Assembly (NCBI GenBank): GCA_029207755.1
Contig: JARCOQ010000064.1
Location: 434,001 to 498,000, forward strand
Length of the DNA stretch: 64,000 nt
Reading direction: 5' to 3'
Source of the DNA: Chamaea fasciata
Taxonomy: Eukaryota; Chordata; Aves; Passeriformes; Sylviidae
Position 1 is the stretch's first letter, and the number at the start of each line of letters is the position of its first letter. Position numbers and translations under genes: made by a program. Shown piece by piece: positions 26,780 to 37,644 of this stretch. The notes beneath the pieces were generated by a model. The model did not search any database and was not told where the DNA came from. It saw only the letters and a list, made by a program, of their open reading frames with translations.

Positions 26780-27455
26780 CGAGCGGGCTGTGTGGGAACT
26801 CCTCACAGCACCTCTCTGGCGCGTCCTGTCCCGTGGCGTGCTCCGAGCACTGTGGCGTGGCTGCGTTGTTGCCAGCACCTATGTCACCGCGTGTCACAAA
26901 GGCTCCTCGGACACCCTGTGCCTTTCCCTGCCACGGTGACCACGCTGCTGCACCGTGTCACAAAGGGCCCATGCACACCCTGCCACCTGCCCCGGCCCTG
27001 CCCCCGCTCCACCCAAAGTGGCCCAGGTCGGAAGGAATCCCTCGGCCCAAGTGTCTAAGAGAGCCCAACAGGACCTTGAATGATTTGATGGCTCGAGCCA
27101 TCGGCAACCGCTGCCCTGCTCTGCGGGCTCAGGGCGGCAGAAGGAGCCCCCAGGGCTGCCGACGCAGCCGCAGCGGGAAGGGCACGGGGCCTGCCGCAGA
27201 AGCTGGCACGGCCTCCCTTCTCTCAGCTGATAATTGTCTTCAACCAAAGTCAGACGTTCACTTCAAAGCCAGCTCAGTGCAGGCAAACCCTTGGGCAGCT
27301 AAGATCTCCAAAAGGCTGCTCGATCCAAAATGACCAATTCTTCTTTAATTTCTCTTTTTGGGTCACTGCTGATCCTCTCCTCCTCTTCCCCCTTCCACTC
27401 AGCTGAGTTGGCAAAAGCTGGATTAGCCACTTTATCCTTATGGATGAGCATGGCA
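26780..27455. other. Stretch without a supported gene
   Basis: GC-rich up to about 27,230, with an imperfect repeat of CGTGTCACAAAGG (near 26,889 and 26,955), then ordinary sequence. No exon chain is visible. It is the likely 5' flank of the MROH-like gene. Confidence 0.5.
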
Positions 27456-27459
27456 ACTT

Positions 27460-29860
27460 GTTTTGGTTTGGGAAGACAGGTATTTGCTAGGTAAAAGTTG
27501 GAGGTTTTTTTGGAATGGAGAGCGTAAACTTTTTTTTTTTTTTAATTATAAATTTACAATTAGAGGTTTTTAGGCAAAGATTTGGGAAATAGGAATAGCA
27601 GTTTTTTATTAGTATGTATTACAAAGTAAACAAACAAACCCCCTTCAAATAACTACAGTATTAATAGCAAAAGAAAAACTGTATTAAGAACTTTGAGGGT
27701 TTTGTCTTACAAAACTTAGGGCAGTTTGGTTTTGGTGTTCTTGCAGGATTTTTAGAGCAGCAAGCTGAAAGAGTGGAAAGTTTCGGGCTGGTAGCTGGGA
27801 TGGCAGGGTGTCCCGGCAGCGCGGGGCTGCAGGGTCACTCTGCAGCAAGAGGAGCAGCGCTGAAGAAGCCGAAGGCGGGGCAGGGCTGGCTTAACTCCTG
27901 CGGGTGGCAGAGAAGGCTCCGGATTCCGGCTGAACTGGCCAGAGTAGATTTTTGAGGACTGGATTTTTTTTGGCTACAGTGAAACTTTTCCAGTTAGCAA
28001 CAGTTTAGCCGGTTTTTTTTCTCTTTTTTTTGAACCTCGGGGAAAAAAAAAAAAAAAAAAGGACAGCTTCTAGCTGCTTTAAGCTTTTTTTTTTACTTGC
28101 GTGGGGGTTTTTTGTTATTTTGTTTCTGTTTTTGTTTCAGCTAAGTATTTTGAAGTATTTAACATTTGGTTGCTTTGGTAACTTATGGGGAAAAAATTCT
28201 TTAGAGAAAGAAGGAACAAACCTAACTCTCAACATTATCTACTTTGAATTTTTTTTCCTACTAACATATTATATTGAGTTTAAACTGTAATATATATATA
28301 TATATTTATATATATATATACATGCAAATATGGATACAGTCACATTGTCATGGATAGTTTACTTTAAGACAAGGTTTTTTTGAGGTATGCATTGGGGGTT
28401 TTTTTTTATTTTTTTGCATTATTTACCAGGCACAACTTGGTTTCTGAGCGAAGACAATTTCACGGATGAGATTTTTTTTGCTGGAGGCAGGATTAATTTA
28501 AACAGGTTTTTTCAGTATACTTTTCATGTGTACTGTTGGAACTTTATTTTTTGTTGTTGTTTGCACGGGCTTAGATTGGGCAGGATTTGCTCGGTTGGTG
28601 GAACTTTGAGTGTTTACTAGCTATGTGGCTTTTGCTAAATTAATACTTTATGTTTTGAAAGTTTTTTTACTTAGTGCTTTTAAGGTAGCTTTAAGCAGGT
28701 TATTGCACTGTTTAATTTTTTCGAAAGCTGGTGCATGATAAGGAATATGGCATACTTACTTAATGCTATGTTTTTTAGCTTAGGTGCTTATAAGACAATT
28801 TTTGAAATGGGTTTTATTGTTTGATTTGATTTTTTCAGGGGTGCTGTGTTTTCACAGGACTTGTTTTTTTTAGGCTCAGGATGGTGTTTTGGACAGTAGC
28901 ATGAGGCACAGGGTAGGTTTTTAACTATTTAGTGATGGCTTTTACTATGGTTAGTACATAGCGCCTGCCCTGGTGGGTTTGGGGAAGGGTGATGTAGTTA
29001 ATTAGTTAGGTTTTTTAATATTTATATTTGGACTACTGCTTTCTATACTATAAGGGCTTTACTTGCTTGGCTTGCTTGATTGCAGCACGTGTTTTATAGT
29101 TATGGATAACTTGAGAAATACTGTCTATGGTTAAATTTACTTCTTGGTTTTGGGCTCACTTAGAGGTGGCATTTTTGCTTGGATGATTTGAGACATTATG
29201 GGCTTATTGAGCTAGGAACAACTTTTTTCTGTCTTGCTAATTGAAATTTATTTTTGATACTTTTATTTTGGCAGCTTGATTGACTTGCTTATTATTTTGG
29301 TGTTTTTTATTAGCTCGATTCTTGGGAACATGGGGATTTACGTGGCAGATTTTTACAGGTAATTTTTTTACGCGAGTGGCAATGGTTTTTTTTTTCATCA
29401 GCAGCCTAGATTGTTTTTTTTTACGTTGCTAGTTGGCCTTTTTCTACTTTTTTAGCCAACTCTACAGAGCATTGGCTACTATTTACGAATTAGTGTAGTG
29501 GTAGGGCTTTGGCTACTCTTTCTTTTAGCAATGTCAAGGGTTAATTGGACAGCTTTGAGTTTAGCAAGCTGACACGATTTTTTTTTTCCTTTCAGTGGCT
29601 TTTGCAACTTGTTGTGTGGGGTTTTATACGGCTGCTTTCTACTTGCGGTTCATTTTTACAATGCGACGGGAACCGTCAGTGAAAAGGGCGTAGCGTGGTT
29701 TTTTTGCCGGCAGTTGGTTGTACGGAGGAGCTTTTTTAGCTTGTGTCACTTGTTCTTGCTTTTCTTTTTCTGTGAGACTAAAGTGTTTTTTTTTTCTTTT
29801 CTGGTCAGTTTGTAATTATTTTTAAAATTTATGGGTGATTTGTGTTTTTAATACGGGCGC
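27460..29860 (-). mobile_element. Endogenous retrovirus fragment (RNase H-integrase) with one-strand G-to-A hypermutation
   Basis: Read on the minus strand, the core (about 28,345-29,800) shows an RNase H start (FTDGS at 29,670-29,684) and a C-terminal integrase part (HIPYHAPA at 28,727-28,750), in retroviral pol order. The frame is broken by many stops, largely TAG or TAA at places where this ERV family tends to have Trp. At the positions of the integrase catalytic residues the copy has Asn and Lys, as G-to-A change would give. The + strand from 28,621 to 29,820 has 9 CC and 82 GG dinucleotides by my count and many long T runs. The region down to 27,460 has the same T-rich look and may be env or LTR, but I could not identify it. 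The element is non-functional. Outer limits are estimates. Confidence 0.75.
28291..28321 (+). repeat. TA microsatellite
   Basis: Alternating TA tract interrupted by one TTTA, lying just past the end of the recognisable pol part of the hypermutated ERV. Confidence 0.9.
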
Positions 29861-29947
29861 GCTGTGTGATGAGGGCAGTCTATTTGCTCTATGTGGCGTC
29901 GGTGGCATGGTGGGTGGAGGCAAATGAGGATTCGGTACCTTCAAATG

Positions 29948-30145
29948 TTCACAGAACCATGGAATTCCACGCTGGATGGGTTGGAAGGGACCTTAAATCT
30001 CTCATTCCCAAGCCCTGCCATGGGCAGGGACACCTCCCACTGTCCCAGGCTGCTCCAGCCTGGCCTGGGACACTTCCAGGGATCCAGGGGCAGCCACAGC
30101 TGCTCTGGGAATTCCATCCCAGCCCTCATCACCCTCCCAGGGAGG
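29948..30145 (-). mobile_element. CR1 LINE 3' end (5'-truncated)
   Basis: The + strand shows the reverse of the CR1 3' untranslated end: GGTTGGAAGGGACCTTAAA, CCTGCCATGGGCAGGGACAC, and ACTTCCAGGGATCCAGGGGC. CR1 is the dominant avian non-LTR retrotransposon and 5' truncation is its usual state. No coding part remains. Confidence 0.9.
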
Positions 30146-31498
30146 GATTTGGGTTATAGTATTTGGGTTTGGCTTAGGATATAAAACCATGTCCAGGATG
30201 GGTTAGGTAATTTGGTTTTTTTCCAAAACAAAAATCCCTTCAGAATTGTGGAATTTTATTCTTCCAGGTTCTAGAATGTGCTGAACTATTTGTATGGATG
30301 AAATGAATGAAATTATCCCAGATGAAATAATTTGCTGCCAGTTAAGAGCCTGCTGCTATAATTATTTATTAAGCATAGATCTCTTTAGATTGGTGATGTG
30401 TTTACCAACACCACAGTGCCACATCTACATAAATTATAAATAAATACATCTATATATATATAGTGTAACCCATGATTGAAGTGTTGTTGTGCCTGAATCC
30501 CTGATATCACCCACCTTTCCCTCTGGAAGGATTTTTAATTTGAGTATTTAAGGGAGAACTTTCCCCTTTTTGTGTGTGTTAGCCATTGCAGAGTTTCCCT
30601 GCAGAAAGCTCCAACCTGTATTGACATTTTACTTTCCTTTCTTCCCCTGATCCTGCCTGCCCTTGATTCCAGAGGAGAACAATGGGAGGGGAGTGAGTGC
30701 TGAGGGTATTTACAGCACAATCATGGCAAACGCTCCCATCACCACTGAGCCCTTTTCCTTCCCCTGGCAAATCCTCTGGCTCTGCTCCAGCCTCGGGATC
30801 CACAAGTCTCTTCCCTGAGGGAATTGTTATCAACCTGGAAAACTCCTGTATTCCAGTGGCACAAGGAGACACCCGAGATCCACCTTCCTGGTGCATTCAG
30901 AAGGTGCTGCTGGGGGAGTTACACTGATCTGAACAGCTCCAAAGGTCAGAGATTTCTTTGTAATCAATTCCTTTTCCCAGCCTTCTGAAGTCTAATGATC
31001 AGCTTTCCATGTTTGTTGTGGTGGTTGCAGGGTTTGAGGGGCAGCAGAGTAAATTTGATTTAGGGATAAATTGCCATTTCTTCACAAGACTCTGAAAAGG
31101 GAGGGGAGGGATGTTAATATTTCATGTGGCAGCGAGAGGAAATGCCTGGCAGTGCCAGGGGAAGAGTCACAGCACCTGGGCTGAATTCATCCAGGTTTTT
31201 TTGGCAGCAGTGATCTCATTGCTCATCATGAAGGGAACAGAAAACAATTCTGCCCCAGGGCAAGAGAAGCCTGGCTCAGGAGGGGCCATCACTGCAGTCA
31301 CAGAAGGTTTCAGTGAGCTGGAGAAGGCAACAGAAATGGGATGTGTGTGTAAGAGACGGTCTGAAGATCCCTCATCTGCCTCATGACCATCGTCAAGGAC
31401 AGAGACTGAAACCCCTAAAAGGGACTTTAAAATCTCAACACAGGAGTTCTGGCCTGGCTGAGGTGGGATGTTGGCCAAGTGCTGCCTGCAGGTGTGTT
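30146..31498. other. Stretch without a supported gene
   Basis: Ordinary sequence between a CR1 tail and a solo LTR, including a short TA run near 30,452. No motif-bearing open frame and no transposon end are seen. Confidence 0.5.
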
Positions 31499-32003
31499 CG
31501 ATGGAAAAACCCAGCACCCATATGGGAACATCAGAACCTGAGCAGAAACAATGGGCAAGTCATGGTGGACTGTGCCTGCTGACTTGTACTGGTTGACACT
31601 GTACCTGCTGACGACCGACTTGTTCTGAGCTCTCTAAATGAACACACTGCAATGATTTCCCCCACCTGTTTGGCCAACTGCCTGTCACTTCGGAGAGGAC
31701 TATAAAAACCCTGGAGACCCCCGCTCACTTTTGAGATCTCCCCACTGGAGAAGATCGCGTCTATAGGCATCTTCAAAAGCCTCGAGGACTCGACCCTCCA
31801 TGTTGGTAGCTATAATCCCCTTCCCCTCTTTTTCTGTCTCTCTTACTATTCTCTTTTCTCTCCCCACTATCGCATTTGTTGGCACTAAATAAAGGTGCAT
31901 TTGTGATTGAGTAAACTGAGTTTGTCCCCCACTGTGTCTTTTGCGCTCTGAGATCCCTAAAACGAGCCATCACGAACCCCGCTTGTGTGAGCGGATCGTG
32001 ACA
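31499..32003 (+). mobile_element. Solo LTR of an endogenous retrovirus
   Basis: A TATA box (TATAAAAA, 31,701-31,708) is followed by a poly(A) signal (AATAAA, 31,888-31,893) and a U5-like tail ending in GTGACA at 32,003. The 5-bp sequence GTGTT lies directly before 31,499 and directly after 32,003, as expected for a target-site duplication. The first base would be C where LTRs usually start with TG, so the 5' border assumes one substitution. No internal retroviral sequence is attached, so it is a recombined solo LTR. Confidence 0.7.
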
Positions 32004-32284
32004 GTGTTCTAAAAGAAATGTGAGGGGGTAGAAGGTCAATACCAAAAATCAAACCAAATTAATCCTTCCTTTTTTTGTTTTTGCTGTGTTTCCATCTGTT
32101 TCCATCTTTCCATTTGCTGTGTTTCCAAAGCAAGGAAGGGGCAGGAGTTTAGGAGGGGCTGGTTCAGCTCAGCCTTGCTGTTAAAGCAATTTGGGTTTTC
32201 CCTCATCAATCTGTTTCATTAACTACAAATGCAGAATTGGAGAAGTTGTTGGATATTTTTGCGTTTTTCTGCAGCTGGCGGCAG

Positions 32285-32672
32285 GAGACTTTGCTCAGAC
32301 TGGGGGTTGGGGCTGTCCAGCCTGGAGAAGAGAAAGACTTGGGGAGATTTCATTGGGGCCTTCCAAGACCACAAGGGAGCCTGAAAGAGCTGCAGAGGGA
32401 CCTTGGACAAGGACCTGGAGCACCAGGACAAGGGGGAATGGCTTTAAACTACAGGAGGAGAGATTTAGATGGGATCTTGGGAAGGAATTCCTCCCTGGGA
32501 GGGTGGGGAGGGCTGGGCTGGAATTCCCAGAACAGCTGTGGCTGCCCCTGGATCCCTGGGAGTGTCCAAGGCCAGCTTGGAGCCCCTGGGACAGTGGGAG
32601 GTGTCCCTGCCCGTGGCAGGGTGGGGCTTGAAGGTCCTTCCATCCCAAATTCCATGATTCCAACCCAAAGAT
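32285..32672 (+). mobile_element. CR1 LINE 3' end (5'-truncated)
   Basis: The stretch reads through the usual CR1 3' end in order: CAGCCTGGAGAAGAGAAAG, GGGGGAATGGCTTTAAACT, AGGTGTCCCTGCCCGTGGCA, and an end with CCATGATTCCAACCC. It lies opposite in strand to the CR1 tail at 29,948. Confidence 0.9.
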
Positions 32673-32825
32673 AACCTGGATTGGAGGCAGCAGTGCCTGG
32701 GGGCTAAAGCACCTTCCCAGCTGTTATCAGAACAGGAGTTGCAGACATTTTATCCCTGGGTTTTCTTCCTTGTCCCTCAGCTGGGAGGTGATGGGAATGA
32801 CCAGCAGGAGCTTCCCCATGCCCTG

Positions 32826-33220
32826 GGAGTGGGACACTGGGAATGGGACACTGGGAGTGGGACACTTTGGGAATGGGATACTTTGGGAGTGGGACACTGG
32901 GAGTGGAACACTGGGAATGGGACACTGGGAGTGGGAAACTTTGGGAGTGGGACACTTTGGGAATGGGACACTGGGAATGGGACACATTGGGACATTTTGG
33001 GAGTGGGGACACTGTGGGAATGAGACTCTTTGGGAATGGGACTCTTTGAGAATGGGACACTGGGAATGGGACTCTTTGGGAATGGGACACTAGGAATGGG
33101 ACACTTTGGGAATGGGACACTGGGAATGGGACACTGGGAATGGGACACTGGGAATGGGACAGTTTAAGACAGTTTGGGAAGGGGACTCTTTGGGAGTGGG
33201 ACGCTTTGGGAGTGGCACTT
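32826..33220 (+). repeat. Minisatellite with a 14-18 bp GGGAATGGGACAC unit
   Basis: About 25 variants of GGGAATGGGACACT, alternating with a longer form containing TTTGG, run head to tail. The open minus-strand frame through it (Ser-Pro-Phe-Pro-rich) is a by-product of the repeat. Confidence 0.95.
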
Positions 33221-34040
33221 TTACAACCACTATTGGCTTTGTGGTTTATCCTGAGACAACAGACCCAACCATAAATTGTCACTTCAGGGCCAGCATTTAG
33301 TGCCAGCTCAGGGAAATGCAGGGTGGTTGTGGCAGGTATTAAACACCCCCAATAAATCCTGGAGGAGGATCCCAGGGTAACCATGCCTGCTTGCCAAATC
33401 TGTTTGCAGAGCGCACAAAAGCAACGAGGAAAACATTGCAACAGCACAAAGGTTTTCTCACAGCTCCACCACAGGCTGCTGCCTCGGCAAAGCTGATTGT
33501 TGGTGCTTTTCTTCCAGCCCCAAACTGGGATTGAGCCAGGCCCTGCATCCATTGGGACTGGGATGCTGTGGCTGTAGGATAAACCCCCAGCCAAGCCCCG
33601 CAGGGAGCCATTTATCCTGTTTGGAGCCCGTTCATTTTTCCTCCTTCCCCTGAAGATGTGTGTGAGGAGCAGAGATTCAGCCAGGCCCTCTTCCCAGGCC
33701 CATGGGATGTGTGTTTCTTTCCCGTTTCCTGGAAGCGCTTGGTGTTTGGGGAAGGTTGCTGGGCCACGAGGAGCTGCTGGACACCATCCACAGCCCCTCT
33801 CAGGCATTTTCTGCTGGGTGGGACTCCCTGAAAATCCCTTCAGCTTTGTAGGGAAAGCACTTTTCCTACGGGGCACACAGGGTGTGAGGCTGGCTCTGGG
33901 AAAGAAATATTCCCAGGGAAGAAAGGCTGGGAACGTGCTGACGGCAGCACTGCTCTTTCAGGTGTCACTGTAAGAAGCTTCTAAAAAGCTCCATTTCTGC
34001 TTGGTGGGCAGAAAGTGCAGGAAAAAGTGCTGGGAATGTC
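33221..34040. other. Stretch without a supported gene, left flank of the duplication
   Basis: Unique sequence between the minisatellite and the start of duplication copy A. I see no gene, CR1 tail or LTR. It does not resemble the sequence that precedes copy B (48,447-49,581), so copy A is the left end of the duplicated array. Confidence 0.6.
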
Positions 34041-34429
34041 CACGTGGACTTCAATTAGCATCAAGCAGCATCACAAGTGGTTTCGTCCAGGCAGGAGTCA
34101 CAGTCACTGTGAGGTGATGAAAACGGAGATGGGATCTGCTTGAGGCGGATGGTGCAGCGGCTGCGCACCTGCGACGTGTATCCCTCAGGGTACCTATTTC
34201 TTTAGAACACTATGAAGACTAGAGGGAATTGAAAGTCCACTGCAGTTTAGGTTGTTCTTCACGAGATTGTTCAAGTCGAGCACAGCCATTCTGTTCAGCA
34301 GACACACGGGCAGGGGCTTCTTGGAGCGCTGCTCTGGCACCCATTCTTTGGAGGAGGGGATTGCAGGAAAGAAGAAAAGAAGCTCATCAACTACTGAAGA
34401 GGAAGAGTCACTGACAGGAAGCAGTGAGT

Positions 34430-35335
34430 TAAGAAATGTGAGGGGGAAAAAGGCAGAAAACATGAGGTGACAAGTGTGAGAAATGGGAGTGGAAAAAGGA
34501 GGGAAGTGTGAGGGAAGAAAAGGGTAGGAAACCTGAGTGGGAAAGGCTGAGAAAACGGAGGGGAAAATGGTGAAGATGTGAGTGAAAATAGGAGAGGAAG
34601 GTGAGAGGAGGAAAAGGCAGGACATATGATGGGAAAATTCTAAGAAACATGATCAGGGAAGGCTGAAAAACATAGAGGAAAAAATGGAGGGAAATGTGAG
34701 GGGAAGAGAGTGAGAAAATTACTGGCAGAGAGAGAGAAACAGGCAGCAAATGTGAGGGGAACATTGTGAGAATCCTGAGGGGAAAAGAGGGAGAAACCAG
34801 AGGGCAGAAAAAGGCAGAAAACATTAGGGGGGAAAAAAAGGGTGGGAAGTTGGATGGGAAAAGTGGCAGAAAACAGGAGTGAAAAAAGGGCAGAAAATGC
34901 TAGAGGAAAAGTAGAAGCAACATGACGGGGAAAGAATGATAAACGTGAGGGGGAAAGTGGGAGAAATGTAAGAGGGAAAGCCTGGGAAACATGAGGGCAA
35001 AAGTGAGAAACATGAGGAGACAACTTGGAGAAAAATGACTGAGGAAAGGAGAAAAGCATGAGGGGAGAAAAGGGCAGGATAAGTGAGGGGAAAATTGTGA
35101 GAATCGTGGGAGAACAAAAAAGCAGGAAAAAGCGGGAAGTTGGGGAAATGTGAGAGGCAAAGCGTGAGGAAAGGGAGCTGAAAAGGGTGGGGAAAATGAG
35201 TAAAACTTGGGAGGCAAACATGAGAGGAAAACTGTGAGACTCGAGAGGGGGAAGGGGTGGAAATGTGAGAGGGAAAAGAACAGGAAATGTGAAGGGAGAA
35301 AAGGAGAGAAGGCAGGATTGGCATGACAGCTGAAA
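34430..35335 (+). repeat. Polypurine tract, GA-rich degenerate repeat (copy A)
   Basis: About 900 bp almost free of C and T runs, built from variants of GTGAGGGGGAAAAGGCAGAAAAC. Minus-strand open frames rich in Phe, Pro, Ser and Leu are by-products. Long purine mirror-like tracts can form triplex DNA. Confidence 0.9.
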
Positions 35336-37560
35336 TGATTCCTAACACATTCCCCCACGCATTTGCCCATTTATTGCACTAGCCCAGGGCTTCTCTGTAT
35401 GTCCGTCTCCCCCTGTGCCTTGATTCCTGTTTGGAAGCAGTAGAAGTGCAGGATGTGCCCACCAGCAGGAGCTGCTCCAAGCTGGGAAGGGGCCAGGTGG
35501 TGCTGATTTCCAGAGGCTTCTGTGTCCCAGGTGAGGCCAAGGCAGGAGTGGGTTGAAAGGTGCTGCTGCTGCTCCTCTGTGCCAGAGAGCCCTGGCCGGG
35601 CAGGGCACGGCGCCCACTGCACTGCGGGCTCTTTCTCCTGCCACAGCTGGGCACACCTGGCAACAAATCATGACGACTTGTGGGGAAACCAAGGGCTTTG
35701 TGGAGGCTGCCTTGCTCTGCACACACCCGGGCCACCTGCAGCACAGAGCTTTGGCCCCCAGAAAGGCAAACCCGAGGGGAACAGCTGGAAAAGGTTTCAT
35801 TTTCACCTGTCAATAGATGACTTTATTTCAGTGCTGGGTGCGTGGGGAATCACTTTCCTAACACGTGCTCAGCCAGAAATCCCACCTACTCATTTGTAAC
35901 CATGGAAACAAGACCTACTCATTACTTTGCTGAAACTCACAGGCTAAACATTCCCTCAAATTAGTTGACATATTTAAATCACTTCTCAGAAGTTACTGAC
36001 AGGAGAGTAGGGCTCTCTTGAGAGTCTCAGGTGGTCATTTGGGGAACATCCCATTGCTGCAATTCTCCTCTGATGCTCAAGAGCCTCCTACAACCACTCT
36101 TTTCCCCTTGAATGCATTCCAGCTACATTCTTGGGAAGACTATTCTCAAGGCTAAGGTAGTCACTTGCACACATCAATCACTGCTCTGGAGGAATAGAGG
36201 GCTCAACAGTCTGTTAATGCAAAGGGAATTCACAATTTGTTACAGTTCAATATTTTCTCAAAACCTGCCTTCTCTGGGCATTGCTCACAAGCATTTCTTT
36301 AATTCACCTTGAAAATGTTTTTGCTGACTGAAGCCACATTGTGTCTTTCCTTCAGCAATTCAGAAGAAAAACACAAACTGCCTGCTGAAACCTTTCTGCT
36401 CCCTTCCAAATCAGTTCACTGCTCAAGCACGAGCCACAGGCTCCTGCCCGATTCCCTCTGTGAGATAGGAGGTAATATTTTGCTGCAGCTGCAGGGTTAT
36501 GAGAAGAAAGAACGAAAGCTGTTGGTTCTTGGGGTTGTTATTTAGGGTTTGGGTTTGTTCTAGTTGATTTGTTGGGTGTTGCTGTGAGCTGGGAGAGGGG
36601 CCAGCGTGAAGACCAAACCAAAAGGGAAGTAGGAGAAGAGGGGAGGGGACAGAAAAGGAGGCGGTGGGGACAGAATACAAGTTTCCTATTTCCCGGCCAA
36701 AGGGAAAGGGGACACGGTTCGCCCTGGGCTGGGAAAGGCAATAAAAAGCAGCATTTTCTGTGTGTGTGTTTTGTGTGTGTTTGGCTCTTGGGAGAGGCAG
36801 ATACACACCCAGCTCAGGTGAATCCATCCTAAAAAACAGTTCTCTTTGGCTTTGATGACGTTGTCACCCCATTAAATTTCATCTGACAGTTGGCTCCTCT
36901 CTAACACCTCTCTATCTCCCAGCAGCTCAGGGCTGCATTGCACAGTGCTTGCTGTGTGCCAGAGAGCTCAAAGCAGGCTGGCCTGGCGCCCCGGAATATT
37001 TCTGCAGATCACTCTGCATTTCACTCTTTTGCTCTGGCTCAGTGCACAACTCCAGCACTGCAGGCGCTTCCTCCCAGAGCCGTGTGAGGCCCCGGCTCCT
37101 GCAGATGTGACCTGACAAGCTGTCCCTGCCTGTCGCTGGCCTCGCTTCCCCCGGCAGAAGCGCCGTGCCTGAAGGAGGCTGCCCTGTGCCGGAGCCTGCG
37201 GAGCAGCCCGGCTCCCTCCCCTGTGCCCAGAGCGCTGCACACACTGCTCACCTTGGCCAGGAGTTAGAGGGCAGCCGGCACAAGGGTGGCAATCCTCAGC
37301 CAGGCCTGCAGCCCTCGGCTGTGGTTTGCCTTTCTCTGCTCCTGTGCACACTCCGGACGGCCGATGCCACCGGTCTGTGCTGTGCCCAGCACGGCCACGC
37401 TTCCCCTCGGGAGAGCCTTCCCCACTTTCCAACTGTACCAAAGAAGCCATCAATGTCACCCTCCACCTCTAAGAAAAAACTGACACTTCAGAAGAAAATG
37501 TTGAGCTTTCTCAGAGGCTCAGAAGGAGGGGAATCTTTGAAAGGAGTTGAGGTTTCACAA
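35336..37560. other. Non-coding part of the duplicated unit (copy A)
   Basis: It lies between the polypurine tract and the 3' end of the PAK3-like gene. It contains a short GT microsatellite (36,761-36,782) and a moderately GC-rich patch (36,940-37,420). The open frames show no known motif. The matching stretch in copy B is 50,877-53,100. Confidence 0.5.
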
Positions 37561-37562
37561 AC

Positions 37563-37568
37563 TTTATT
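37563..37568 (-). terminator. Poly(A) signal of the PAK3-like gene, copy A
   Basis: AATAAA on the minus strand about 77 bp after the TAG stop. The short 3' UTR consists of degenerate repeats of about 11 bp of the type GTAGGATTGCA. Confidence 0.7.
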
Positions 37569-37644
37569 TCCAATCCTATGCTACTATCCTACTCCACTGT
37601 CCTAGCTGCAATCCTACTCTGCAGTCCTATTCTACAATCCTTCT

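Noticed and set aside
32704..33876. 390-codon open frame on the minus strand
   Set aside because: It runs through the GGGAATGGGACAC minisatellite; the Ser-Pro-Phe-rich product is a repeat artefact with no motif and no splice support.
35896..35909. X-box-like palindrome GTAACCATGGAAAC in the duplicated unit
   Set aside because: It lies about 1.7 kb beyond the 3' end of the PAK3-like gene with no promoter context; a single motif match of this kind is expected by chance.
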